The notes beneath the pieces are model-generated. The model had not been told where the DNA came from. It searched no databases and was given only the letters and a program-made list of their open reading frames with translations. From NCBI GenBank assembly GCA_037043455.1, contig JAWPHD010001219.1, positions 186,001-250,000 on the forward strand: a stretch of DNA of 64,000 bases, written 5' to 3'. Source of the stretch: Cyrtodaria siliqua. Lineage: Eukaryota > Mollusca > Bivalvia > Adapedonta > Hiatellidae. Numbering within the stretch: position 1 is the stretch's first letter; each line of letters begins with the position of its first letter. The position numbers were made by a program, and so were the translations under genes. Positions 12,701-27,700 of the stretch are shown piece by piece.

Positions 12701-15700
12701 TTGAAATCTCAAAGGGTATATAGAAGGAGTAAGAGTCATAAAGCTGAAACTCTGAAATATTAAATTACTGCAAGCTCGCCAAGTTTTTACACAGGAGGAC
12801 AAACCCATTTTACAAATGTTGTGACTCGAGTTTCTAAATAATCATACCAAATTAGAATCAAATACATTCACATTTGGACAAGATATTATGCAATTTGTTG
12901 TGTTTTTTACCTGATTTCCCTCTATGGAGCTCCCGAGGATGGAGCCTAAATATGAGAACTTATTGGCATCTACAAATCCTTAAGAAATACACCAAACATG
13001 AACTTGAAATCTCAAAGGGTACAGAATGAATTAATGTCACAAGCCTGAAATGTGTAGTTACTGTAGTAAATTACTGGAAGTTCCCCTTTAGAGGGGCCCC
13101 TTAATGCTGGAGGTCAAAACCAGTTTTATATATGTTGAGCCTGGAGTCCCTAAATGACCATACCAAACTGGAATTGTAATCATTCACATCTTGACAAGAT
13201 GAGTATTTTTGTGTGAATTTTTAACCCCACCCACTCCCAACACTCACCAAGAGCCAAAATCCGAAAACTTATTGCGCATTTACACATCCTAACTAAGACA
13301 TACACCACACATGATCTTGAGATTTCTAAGGGTATAGAAGGAGTTTTTTTTCCGATTTTGACCCCATTACTGCCAAGTGGGTGCCGTTTGGCGGTGGCAA
13401 AATCCGAGACCTTGCTGCAGCCTCTTTGGTCAGAAAAAAAAAGAAAAAGAAGTTAGCCCCCAATATATAGCATATTTAAGAAAATTAAGGGCAATAAGGC
13501 CAAAACAAAAATGGTTTGTTTCTGCTAACAGGTTCAAAAAAAAATAGGGTAGGCTAGGTAAGCAAAACTTTTTTTTTTATTCTTTTTTTTTTATTATTAA
13601 TGTCCTTATTTTTGTTAATGAAAAAACACTTTTAATATGATAAAAATTACAGGGGATGGCATTAAAACCTAGATAATACATGGTTAGGGCCATTTTTCAA
13701 TATTTATTAATGTACACTGGAAACCCCAGGGGTTGTGGGTTCAAATCTCACTGGAGGAATCTTCTTTTTTTTTTCTCCATAAGAAACCTTGGTTCATGGG
13801 TTCAACTTTTATTTTTTTTTTTTTTTTTTGCAATAAAAAAAGTTAGGGTCGGCAGCTAAATAATAGGGTCGGTTGGGTTAGCGGAAACAAACACTTTTTT
13901 CTTTTAAGTCTAAGTGTTACCGGTCTGATCCGAATGGTTTTCAAACTTGTCTGAGCTTTCATTGATCAGGCAAAATTTGGTAAAGATCAAATAATAAATG
14001 AATGAGGTGTTCACAAGGCAGAAAACGGCATTTTTCAGCAAAGCAAGGGCCATAACTCCGCTGTTACTGATCCGATATGGCTGGTTTTCAAAATTGTTAG
14101 CGCTTTCATTGATATTAACAATCTGTGCAAGTTTGGTAAAGATCAAATTATAAATGAAGGTGCTAAAGTATTCGCAAGGCAGAAAATGGCAGGGCCATAA
14201 CCCTGGTGTTAATGATTCGATCTGGCTTGTTTTCAAACTTGCCTGAGCTTTCATTGATATTAACAATCTTTGAAAGTTTGGTAAAGGTCAAATAATAAAT
14301 GAAGGAGCTAAAGTGTTCACAAGGCAAAATATGGCATTTTTCAGCAAATGAAGGGCCATAACTCCGGTGAAACTTTTCGAACTCTTCCGAGCTTTCATTG
14401 ATATAAAGATCCTAGCAAAGTTTGGTAAAGACCCAATAAAAAATGAAAGCCTTATCATGTTCACAAAGCAAAAGTTAACGGATGGCGACGATGGATGACA
14501 GACAACTCGCCATCCCAAAAGCTTTGTTGGCTTTCGGCCAGTAGAGCTAAAAAGAAATATAAACGTCAGTTTTTCAAGTAAAGAACGATCAAAATACAAT
14601 TACAAAATAGTAGCCGCGAAAACACATTACAAACCTGAACATAGTCATATAACTGAATAGCAAATCACATTAATATATAGTACTGTCTTTCTTCACTGTA
14701 GGTTTACCACCACCAATTATATGTAAACCTCCGAGGTGTAGTCGAATGTAGTTCCTATAATAAAAAGTAATCCCTCCTTTTTCGATGGAAATGGGCATTA
14801 TAAGTAGGGGAAAACTGCCCATTTCTATTCGATTTTGTGGTTATATGTATAAGAAGCGTATTAATAGGTTTAACTGGATCACTGATGAACATTTTCGAAA
14901 TTTCGACTCTATGCTTACACTATGTGAGCAATGAAAACAGTCGATCAATAAAAACAGCTGTACCCTTGACCTGTTTAGTAAACAAACAAGAACTTTCTTA
15001 CATGTCTTGTGACCCCACGTTTTCTGGTGATTTTTCAAGTGGAAAAATAGTTTTCTATATGAACATTACACTGCTGCATTATCCATACTTGAGTTGAATT
15101 TGCAGCAAATCATTACTATGTGACACTTTAACATTGGTGTCTATGGGGAAAATAATTAGTGCTTTCATACCTGTACATCACAAGTATTTATTCAAAACCA
15201 ATATTATCTCTGAATGAAACTCACCTAACTTGAATAGCAGCAGACATATTAACATACATGCATTACCAATAAAATTTAAATTTGCAAGGGAGGTAACTCC
15301 ATTGGTTTAAAATATTCAACATGTGCTGTAATTTTCATTATGTTGCCAAAATCTTTTCTGTTGCAACATTCTTTTGCGCCAAAATGTTACCACAACTTTT
15401 ACAACATTTTATATGTTGTAAGAACATCGCCACAGATGTTGCTGCTTAGTCTTATTAATGACACATTTCCAAGGCTACTTGGTCATTGAAAAAGCATGGG
15501 AAGCTTGAATATTTACAACCAGCACGCTTCATGGCTGATCAACTCAGGTATATAAATTGAGGCCCGCTCTTAGTTTTTTATTTGTATAGCATTGCTATAC
15601 TGAGGGTAAGAATAGCTTAACAACACTTTGTAATTTACTTTAATGAAGAAATATATGTTCATAATTTAGTTTTTGAATGCAAAACTTACGTGGTATTTCT

Positions 15701-18700
15701 TAACTGTTTTTAGACCAAAAATCAGAGCACAACACAATAAATATACAACATTCTTTAATGTGTTATTATGTGTACTGGTCACAAATGTTTTATTGGGTGG
15801 GCCTCATAATCTGAAGAAAAATTCAATATCACAATTTGCTCATGAAATTGTATGGCTGACAGTGATTTACAGTTACCTATAGAAATTCTCTCTCTCTCCC
15901 CCCACCCCCACCCCCCACACCCCACCCATACAGGCTCGAAATATGTCGTTAAGCAGCATCAGTTTATACATGCAAACAACTTTGTTCTGGCAATAAAATC
16001 TTGTTGCTGCAACACTGTTGCAACATGACAACATCATTGCTGCAACAAAATCATTTCAGCAATGGGGTCAAAGGACCAGTAAAAGTAATAAGTAAGTTTT
16101 CACTGACCTTTACAAATGTTGACATAAACAGTACGAGATCATTAATACTGTAATTGACAGATTTTAGCGCCAGTCCTGGACTTTCTTGTAGCCTCTGTCC
16201 ACTAATAGGGATACAGTTAGCCATGGCACTGAAAACGTAAATGGCACAGTATTATGTTCGGAACACCACGTGGGGTTATATGACAATAAATTCTAAACAA
16301 CTTGGCTTTTCATCTTGTGTGTGAGTGATCAAGGTAAGGGAACTTAGACGCAGTTACGTTTCAAAATCAACATGCTAAACATGTTTTCGTCTCATTCACT
16401 AATATACGTCTCTTACTTTGAAATGAAGACGAAGATAATGCCGACTTCAAAGTTGAACAGGTTAAAGAGTATTTTAGAGTATCTTTGCACAGAAATATGC
16501 ATTCATACAGGTAGTCACATTTCATGCATCATATTTTTTGAAGACACACTGAAATACCATCTAACCTATACTTTTATAGCCTCTAACCTATACTTATAAA
16601 GCCTCTAACCTACTAATATAGCCTCTAACCTATACTTATATAGCCTCTAACCTACACTTTTATAGCCTCTAACCTATACTTTTATAGCCTCTAACCTATA
16701 CTTATATAGCCTCTAACCTTAACTTTTATAGCCTCTAACCTATACTTATACTATACTTATAGCCGCTAACCTACACTTATATAGCATCTAACCTACTTAT
16801 ATAGCCACTAACCTTTACTTACATAGCCTCTAACCTACACTTATATAGCCTCTAACCTATACTTTTATAGCCTCTAACCTATACTTATATAGCCTCTAAC
16901 CTATACTTATATAGCCTCTAACCTACTTATATAGCCACTAACCTTTACTTATATAGCCTCTAACCTACACTTATATAGCCTCTAACCTATACTTATATAG
17001 CCTCTAACCTACTTATATAGCCTGTAGCCTACACTTATATAGCCTCTAACCTACATTTATATAGCCTCTAACCTACACTTATATAGCCTCTAACCTACTT
17101 ATATAGCCTCTAACCTACTTATATAGGCTCTAACCTATACTTATATAGCCTCTAACCTACACTTATATAGCCTCTAACCTACACTTATAATATAGCCTCT
17201 AACCTACTTATATAGCCTCTAACCTACTATATAGTCACTAACCTACTTATATAGCCTCTAACCTACACTTATATAGCCTCTAAGCTACACTTATAAAGCT
17301 TAAACCTATACGTATATAGCCTGTAACCTACTTATATAAGCCTCTAACCTACTTTTATAGCCTGTAACCTACTTGTATAGCCTCTAACCTACTTATTTAG
17401 CCTTTAACCTACATTTATATAGCCTCTAACCTACAATTATATAGCCCTAACCTACAATTATATAGCCTCTAACCTACTTATATAGCCGCTAACCTACACT
17501 TCTATAGCCTCTAACCTACACTTATATAGCCTCTAACCTGCTTATATAGCCTCTAACCTACTTTTATAGCCTCTAACCTACACTTATATAGCCTCTAACC
17601 TACTTTAATAACCTCTAACCTAACTTATATAGCCTCTAACCTATACTTATATAGCCTCTAACCTACACGTATATAGCCTCTAACTTATACTTATATAGCC
17701 TCTAACCTACTTATATAGCCTCTTACCTACTTTTATAGCTTTTAATGTATACTTATATAGCCTCTAACCTACACTTATATAGCAGCCCTGACTTAGGGTC
17801 GTCATTATCACAGCAACCCTGACCTTTTACATACTAACCATCAAATCAATAGGGTTATTGTTGCACCATGGAGACTATTTGTATAAAGTTTCATGACTGT
17901 AGATATAATGGTATATAAATTACACATTAATGTGGAAGGCATTTTTCATGATCTTAACCTTTTACCTTATTGGACGCTATTTCTGTGAAGTTGTAAGAAT
18001 GTAGGTCTAATAGTATACAATTTACAATGGGGATAGTCGTGACCTTGTCAGGCCAATGTGTTCTTGATGACCTACTGAACCAAAAAGTTCACCAAGAGCA
18101 ATGTGTCTTTGCAGTTTCATGAGTGTAGATGTTATACTTCCAGAGTTATCACACGGAATGTGTATTCTATATGAGGCTGACCCAAATACAATTGAGTTCA
18201 TTATCTCACCACGTGCAATATACCCGTGAAGTTTCATGTGTTTAGGCATTATACTGCTGTATTTATTGCATAGAATGCATATTATGTTATATGAGGTCAT
18301 GGTGACCTACTGACCACAAAATCAATAGGTTTCCTCCTCTCACCAAGTTCATTGTACCTTTGAAGTTTCATGAGTGTGGGTGTTATACTCTTAGTTATCA
18401 CGTAGAATGAGTATTTCCACACGAGGTCAAGGCTATCTTGACCTTTGGCCTACTAACTGATCACAAAAAGGGTTCCTCTTACCACCACAGGCAATGCTTG
18501 TTTGTTTTGTTTGTTTGTATGGTGTTTTACGTCATTTTCCACACATGTAAGTTTATATACATGACGGTTAATTTTTTTGTGCTGAAGGTAGACCACCTAC
18601 TTTTCCTGGGTAGAACCAGTACTGTACACATCCCGCTATCCATAAGTGGGTGGTAAACAGTACTGGTTCTACCGAGGAAAAATGGGGTGGTCTGCCTCTA

Positions 18701-21700
18701 CTGCAAAATGGCCTAAAATGTGCTAAAATTGTTGTAAAACGCCATTCAAATGAACAAATCATCTTCACAAAAAAACCAACACCAACTAACCAGTAATTTG
18801 AATGTGATCAACATACCAGTTAGATTAAGCGACGAGGTTCACACTTACCCAAGAACTGCGATAGCAAAAAGCACGACAAAGCCAGTGGCAAATTTCCAGG
18901 AGGTCTTATGTGTGTGTACATCTTTTGTGGACAGCTTGTTGCCACAGTTACCACAGCAACGGCAACAAAAGAAGCACACCGAGATGAGGGGCACCAAAAT
19001 GGCTGCTAGAATGCCGAGTGTTGCTGGAATTATCAACGGCAGCTCCGTGTTTATAATCTGGGGGAAAAAATTGACATTCTAGAAAGAGGAATTTGCTTTG
19101 ATTAATGTAATTAATATATGTACACGTCACAAAAATAACTAACTGTGACATTCAGTTATGACGTCAATAAAGTGTCGATATCAATGTCATCTGCCGAAAA
19201 TGTTCAATAAAGCAAATAATTTTGGTTGAAATCATACATAAACTGTTTCCAAATGTAATAGATTATTTAACTGCTGTGTTTGATTACAGGGAAATCCTTC
19301 ACTCGATCATGGTAGGCATGTTTTGTTTATACACTCACTCGCATACACTCGTCTGTGAAAAGAACCACTCATCTACCTGCTCGTGATGGATTTTCCTATA
19401 ATCTATCCCAGCAGTTATATAATCTCTATAAAACAAACCTGAAAGTTAATTTAACACTTTCATGGCATTTTCCTATCACACATATCATTTAGAAGAGACA
19501 GTGGTTTCAAACAAAAAATGTAATAGATTTATTACAGGAAATCAACATCCAATGTTTTTTCATACAAAATATCATACTGTGGATTTATATATCGAACACT
19601 CAAAACCGATGGTAAAGTATTGACTATATAACAATTAAATTTGTTTATTTTCAAAATGAAATCCATCCAGTCACCTAGAAAATGCTTCTTTTTTTTAGCT
19701 TCTAGTTCTACACCAATCACCTGTATACTGCTGCTTGTTCTAGTCATTCCGACCCAGTCACCTGTATACTGCTTCTAGCTCTACTCATTCTGACCCAGTC
19801 AACTGTATACTGCTTTTTGTTCTACTCAATCTGACCCACTCACCTGTATAATGCTGATTGTTCTACTCATTTAGACCAAGTCACCTGTATACTGCTTCTA
19901 GTTCTACTCATTCTGACCCAGTCACCTGTATAATGCTGATTGTTCTACTCATTCTGACCCAGTCACCTGTATTCTGCTGCTCATTCTACTCCATTCATCT
20001 GTATAATGCTGATTGTTCTGCTCAACCTGACCCATTCACCTGTATACTGATTTTAGTTCTACTCATTCTGACCCAGTCACCTGTATACTGCTGCTTGTTC
20101 TACTCATTCTGACCCAGTCACCTGTTAACTGCTTCCAGTTCTACTCATTCTGACCCAGTCACCTGTATACTGCTTCTTGTTCTACTCAATCTGACCCAGT
20201 CACCTGTTAACTGCTTCCAGTTCTACTCATTCTGACCCAGTCACCTGTATACTGCTGCTCATCTACTCATTCTGACCCAGTCACCTGTATACTGCTGCTC
20301 ATTCTACTAAATCTGACCCAGTCACCTGTATACTGCTGCTTGGTCTACTCATTCTGACACAGTCACCTGTTAACTGCTTCCAGTTCTACTCATTCTGACC
20401 CAGTCACCTGTATACTGCTTCTTGTTCTACTCAATCTGACCCAGTCACCTGTTAACTGCTTCCAGTTCTACTCATTCTGACCCAGTCACCTGTATACTGC
20501 TGCTTGTTCTACTCATTCTGACCCAGTCACCTGTTAACTGCTTCCAGTTCTACTCATTCTGATGCAGTCACCTGTTAACTGCTTCCAGTTCTACTCATTC
20601 TGACCCAGTCACCTGTATACTGCTGCTTGGTCTACTCATTCTGACACAGTCACCTGTTAACTGCTTCCAGTTCTACTCATTCTGACCCAGTCACCTGTAT
20701 ACTGCTGCTTGTTCTACTCATTCTGACCCAGTCACCTGTTAACTGCTTCCAGTTCTACTCATTCTGACCCAGTCACCTGTATACTGCTGCTTGTTCTATT
20801 CATTCTGACCCAGTCACCTGTTAACTGCTTCCAGTTCTACTCATTCTGACCCAGTCACCTGTATACTGCTTCTTGTTCTACTCAATCTGACCCAGTCACC
20901 TGTTAACTGCTTCCAGTTCTACTCATTCTGACCCAGTCACCTGTATACTGCTGATTGTTCTACTCAATCTGACCCAGTCACCTGTATACTGCTTCTAGTT
21001 CTACTCATTCTACCCAGTCACTTGTATACTGCTTCTAGTTCTACTCATTCTGACACAGTCACCTGTATACTGCTCCTTGGTCTACTCATTCTGACCCAGT
21101 CACCTGTATACTGCTTCTAGTTCTACTCATTCTGACCCAGTCACCTGTATAATGCTGCTTGTTCTACTCATTCTGACCCAGTCACCTGTATACTGCTGCT
21201 CATTCTACTCATTCTGACCCAGTCACCTGTATACTGCTGCTCATTCTACTTAATCTGACCCAGTCACCTGTATACTGCTGCTTGTTCTACTCAATCTGAC
21301 CCAGTCACCTGTATACTGCTTCTAGTTCTACTCATTCTGACCCAGTCATCTGTATACTGCTTCTAGTTCTACTCATTCTGACCCAGTCACCTGTATAATG
21401 CTGCTTGTTCTACTCATTCTGACCCAGTCACCTGTATACTGCTGCTCATTCTACTCATTCTGACCCAGTCACCTGTATACTGCTGCTCATTCTACTTAAT
21501 CTGACCCAGTCACCTGTATACTGCTGCTTGTTCTACTCAATCTGACCCAGTCACCTGTATACTGCTTCTAGTTCTACTCATTTTGACCCAGTCACCTGTA
21601 TAATGCTGCTTGTTCTACTCATTCTGACCCAGTCACATGTATACTGCTGCTCATTCTACTCATTCTGACCCAGTCACCTGTATACTGCTGCTCATTCTAC

Positions 21701-24700
21701 TCATTCTGACCCAGTCACCTGTATACTGCTGCTCATTCTACTTAATCTGACCCTGTCACCTGTATACTGCTGCTCATTCTACTTAATCTGACCCAGTCAC
21801 CTGTATACTGCTGCTCATTCTACTCCATTCATTTGTATACTGCTGATTGTTCTACTCATTCCGACCCAGTCACCTGTATACTGCTTCCAGTTCTACTCAT
21901 TCTGACCCAGTCACCTGTATACTGCTGCTTGTTCTACTCATTCTGACCCAGTCACCTGTATAGTGCTTCTAGTTCTACTCATTCTGACCCAGTCACCTGT
22001 ATACTGCTTCTTGGTCTACTCATTCTTATCCAGTCACCTGTATAGTGCTTCTAGTTCTACTCATTCTGACCCAGTCACCTGTATACTGCTGCTCCTTCTA
22101 CTCATTCTGACCCAATCACTTGTACACTGCTTCTATTTCTACTCATTCTGACCCAATCATTTGTATACTACTTCTAGTTCTACACATTCTAACCAAGTCA
22201 CCTGTACACTGCTTCTATTTCTACTCATTCTTACCCAGTCACCTGTATACTGCTTCTAGTTCTACTCATTCTTACCCAGTCACCTGTATACTGCTTCTAG
22301 TTCTACTCATTCTTACCCAGTCACCTGTATACTGCTGCTCCTTCTACTCATTCTGACCCAATCACCTGTATAGTGCTTTTTGTTCTACTCATTCTGACCC
22401 AATCACTTGTACACTGCTTCTATTTCTACTCATTCTGACCCAATCATTTGTATACTACTTCTAGTTCTACACATTCTAACCAAGTCACCTGTACACTGCT
22501 TCTATTTCTACTCATTCTTACCCAATCACTTGTATACTGCTTCTATTTCTACTCATTCTGACCCATGTCACCTGTATACTGCTTCTAGTTCTACTCATTC
22601 TTACCCAATCACTTGTATACTGCTTCTATTTCTACTCATTCTGACCCATGTCACCTGTATACTGCTTCTAGTTCTACTCATTCTTACCCAATCACTTGTA
22701 TACTGCTTCTATTTCTACTCATTCTGACCCATGTCACCTGTATACTGCTTCTAGTTCTACTCATTCTTACCCAATCACTTGTATACTGCTTCTATTTCTA
22801 CTCATTCTGACTCAGTCACCTGTATACTGCTTCTAGTTCTACTCATTCTGACTCAGTCACCTGTATACTGCTTCTTGGTCTACTCATTCTGACTCAGTCA
22901 CCTGTATACTGCTTCTTGGTCTACTCATTCTTACCCAATCACTTGTATACTGCTTCTATTTCTACTCATTCTGACTCAGTCACCTGTATACTGCTTCTTG
23001 GTCTACTCATTCTTACCCAATCACTTGTATACTGCTTCTATTTCTACTCATTCTGACTCAGTCACCTGTATACTGCTTCTAGTTCTACTCATTCTGACTC
23101 AGTCACCTGTATACTGCTTCTTGGTCTACTCATTCTTACCCAATCACTTGTATACTGCTTCTATTTCTACTCATTCTGACTCAGTCACCTGTATACTGCT
23201 TCTTGGTCTACTCATTCTTACCCAATCACTTGTATACTGCTTCTATTTCTACTCATTCTGACTCAGTCACCTGTATACTGCTTCTAGTTCTACTCATTCT
23301 GACTCAGTCACCTGTATACTGCTTCTTGGTCTACTCATTCTGACTCAGTCACCTGTATACTGCTTCTAGTTCTACTCATTCTTACCCAATCACTTGTATA
23401 CTGCTTCTATTTCTACTCATTCTGACCCATGTCACCTGTATACTGCTTCTGGTTCTACTCATTCTTACCCAGTCACCTGTATACTGCTTCTAGTTCTACT
23501 CATTCTGACTCAGTCACCTGTATACTGCTTCTTGGTCTACTCATTCTTACCCAGTCACCTGTACACTGCTTCTATTTCTACTCATTCTGACCCATGTCAC
23601 CTGTATACTGCTTCTAGTTCTACTCATTCTTACCCAATCACTTGTATACTGCTTCTATTTCTACTCATTCTGACCCATGTCACCTGTATACTGCTTCTAG
23701 TTCTACTCATTCTTACCCAATCACTTGTATACTGCTTCTATTTCTACTCATTCTGACCCATGTCACCTGTATACTGCTTCTAGTTCTACTCATTCTTACC
23801 CAATCACTTGTACACTGCTTCTATTTCTACTCATTCTGACCCATGTCACCTGTATACTGCTTCTAGTTCTACTCATTCTGACCCAGTCACCTGTATACTG
23901 CTGCTTGTTCTACTCATTCTGACCCAGTCACCTGTATAGTGCTTCTAGTTCTACTCATTCTGACCCAGTCACCTGTATAGTGCTTCTAGTTCTACTCATT
24001 CTGACCCAATCACCTGTATAGTGCTTTTTGTTCTACTCATTCTGACCCAATCACTTGTACACTGCTTCTATTTCTACTCATTCTGACCCAATCATTTGTA
24101 TACTACTTCTAGTTCTACACATTCTGACCCAGTCATTTGTATACTACTTCTAGTTCTACTCATTCTGACCCAGTCACCTGTATACTGCTTCTAGTTCTAC
24201 TCATTCTGACCCAGTCTCCTGTATATTGCTTCTAGTTCTACTCATTCTGACCCAATCACTTGTATACTGCTTCTATTTCTACTCCTTCTGACCCAGTCTC
24301 CTGTATATTGCTTCTAGTTCTACTCATTCTGACCCAGTCTCCTGTATATTGCTTCTAGTTCTACTCATTCTGACCCAGTCTCCTGTATATTGCTTCTAGT
24401 TCTACTCATTCTGACCCAGTCACCTGTATAATACTGCTTGTTCTACTCATTCTGACCCAGTCACCTGTATACTGCTTCTAGTTCTACTCATTCAGACCCA
24501 GTCACCTGTATACTGCTTCTAGTTCTACTCATTCTGACCCAGTCACCTGTATAATGCTGCTTGTTCTACTCATGCTGACCCAGTCTCCTGTATACTGCTG
24601 CTCATTCTACTCATTCTGACCCAGTCACCTGTATAATGCTGCTTGTTCTACTCATTCTGACCCAGTCACCTGTATATTGCTTCTAGTTCTACTCATTCTG

Positions 24701-27700
24701 ACCCAGTCACCTGTATATTGCTTCTAGCTTTACTCATTCTGACCCAGTCTCCTGTATATTGCTTCTAGTTCTACTCATTCTGACCCAGTCTCCTGTATAT
24801 TGCTTCTAGTTCTACTCATTCTGACCCAGTCACCTGTATACTGCTTCTAGTTCTACTCATTCTGACCCAGTCACCTGTATAATGCTGCTTGTTCTACTCA
24901 TTCTGACCCAGTCACCTGTATACTGCTGCTCATTCTACTCAATCTGACCCAGTCACCTGTATACTGCTGCTCATTCTACTCCATTCATTTGTATACTGCT
25001 GATTGTTCTACTCATTCCGACCCAGTCACCTGTATACTGCTTCTTGTTCTACTCAATCTGACCCAGTCACCTGTTAACTGCTTCCAGTTCTACTCATTCT
25101 GACCCAGTCACCTATATACTGCTGCTTGTTCTACTCAATCTGACCCAGTCACCTGTATACTGCTTCTAGTTCTACTCATTCTACCCAGTCACTTGTATAC
25201 TGCTGCTAGTTCTACTCATTCTGACCCAGTCACCTGTATACTGCTGCTCATTCTACTCAATCTGACCCAGTCACCTGTATAATGCTTCTTGTTCTACTCA
25301 TTCTGACCCAGTCAGCTGTATACTGTTGCTTGTTCTACTCATTCTGACCCAGTCACCTGTATACTGCTTCTTGGTCTACTCATTCTGACCCAGTCACCTG
25401 TATAGTGCTTCTAGTTCTACTCATTCTGACCCAGTCACATGTATACTGCTGCTCCTTCTACTCATTCTGACCCAATCACCTGTATAGTGCTTTTTGTTCT
25501 ACCCATTCTGACCCAATCACATGTACACTGCTTCTATTTCTACTCATTCTGACCCAGTCACCTGTACACTGCTTCTAGTTCTACTCATTCTAACCCAGTC
25601 ACCTGTATACTGCTTCTAGTTCTACTCATTCTTACCCAGTCACCTGTATACTGCTTCTGGTTCTACTCATTCTTACCCAGTCACCTGTATACTGCTTCTG
25701 GTTCTACTCATTCTTACCCAGTCTCCTGTATACTGCTTCTAGTTCTACTCATTCTTACCCAGTCACCTGTACACTGCTTCTTGGTCTACTCATTCTTACC
25801 CAGTCACCTGTATACTGCTTCTAGTTCTACTCATTCTGACCCAGTCACCTGTATACTGCTTCTAGTTCTACTCATTCTTACCCAGTCACCTGTACACTGC
25901 TTCTTGGTCTACTCATTCTTACCCAGTCACCTGTATACTGCTTCTGGTTCTACTCATTCTTACCCAGTCACCTGTATACTGCTTCTGGTTCTACTCATTC
26001 TTACCCAGTCTCCTGTATACTGCTTCTAGTTCTACACATTCTGACCCAGTCTCCTGTATACTACTTCTAGTTCTACTCATTCTGACCCAGTCACCTGTAT
26101 ACTGCTTCTAGTTCTACTCATTCTTACCCAGTCACCTGTACACTGCTTCTTGGTCTACTCATTCTTACCCAGTCACCTGTATACTGCTTCTGGTTCTACT
26201 CATTCTTACCCAGTCACCTGTATACTGCTTCTGGTTCTACTCATTCTTACCCAGTCTCCTGTATACTGCTTCTAGTTCTACACATTCTGACCCAGTCTCC
26301 TGTATACTACTTCTAGTTCTACTCATTCTGACTAAGTCACCTGTATACTACTTCTAGTTCTACTCATTCTGACCCAGTCACCTGTATACTGCTTCTAGTT
26401 CTACTCATTCTGACCCAGTCTCCTGTATACTGTTTCTAGTTCTACTCATTCTGACCCAGTCTCCTGTATACTGCTTCTAGTTCTACTCATTCTGACCCAG
26501 TCTCCTGTATACTGTTTCTAGTTCTACTCATTCTGACCCAGTCTCCTGTATACTGCTTCTAGTTCTACTCATTCTGACCCAGTCTCCTGTATATTGCTTC
26601 TAGTTCTACTCATTCTTACCCAGTCACCTGTATACTACTTCTAGTTCTACTCATTCTGACCCAGTCACCTGTATACTGCTTCTAGTTCTACTCATTTTTA
26701 CCCAGTCACCTGTATACTGCTTCTAGTTCTACTCATTCTGACCCAGTCTCCTGTATATTGCTTCTAGTTCTACTCATTCTGACCCAATCACTTGTACACT
26801 GCTTCTATTTCTACTCATTCTGACCCAGTCTCCTGTATATTGCTTCTAGTTCTACTCATTCTGACCCAATCACTTGTATACTGCTTCTATTTCTACTCAT
26901 TCTGACCCAGTCTCCTGTATATTGCTTCTAGTTCTAATCATTCTGACCCAGTCACCTGTATACTGCTGCTTGTTCTACTCATTCTGACCCAGTCTCCTGT
27001 ATATTGCTTCTAGTTATACTCCACTCACCCGTAAATTGCTTCTTGTTTACTCAATCCGACTCAGTCAGCTGTATATATTGCTTGTATATTTTTCTACATA
27101 TTCCCACATTACAAACTTACCTCAGATAAATCCATTTCTTCTCCATTTGGAACAAGCAATGGTATCGCTGAGTCTGTTAATGAAAATGTAAAACTGTTGA
27201 TAAATAATGCTCTATCCAAACCCCTAGGAAATTAACAACTGGGTCATAACTTTAGGTGTTATTTTTTTTTTCGGAAACAGGGGAAGCAGCCCAGGCCCTT
27301 CAACAGTGGGGGGAAAAAAATAGTGTTTTTTTTTTTTTTCAAGATATAGCGGGAATAGAAATTGAAGACTTGGGTGTGCAAATATGCCTTTGAGGAATTT
27401 TAGTTTTAAAACGGTACTTTTTAAACTTTATCCAAAACATAACATTTGAGAAAGAAAGGGGGAAAATCTTGGGAAATGTTGCTTACCAAAATGAAAATAA
27501 TTAGAACTGTCGCCGGAGGCGGACAAATACCCACCGCTGGCAACTTGTTGGGGAGTGGGTAAACATACAAGACTTTGTTCCTATAAGATATATAGACATA
27601 TATATGGAAAATTATCAAACCGGAATGTCACAACAATATGCGCATCTCCACTTCATACTGATGCTTTGTAGCAAGTTTCACGAAATTATAACATGAGGTT

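Noticed and set aside
16560..17782. Telomere-like array because of repeated CTAACC
   Set aside because: The unit is 20-22 bp, not a hexamer, and lacks CCCTAA runs. It is an intronic minisatellite.
19858..26029. Many plus-strand open frames of 60-120 residues (LILTQSPVYCF... pattern)
   Set aside because: They are translations of the 41-bp minisatellite, whose unit lacks stops in several frames. There is no start context, splice signal or family resemblance, and a real gene's intron runs antisense through them.
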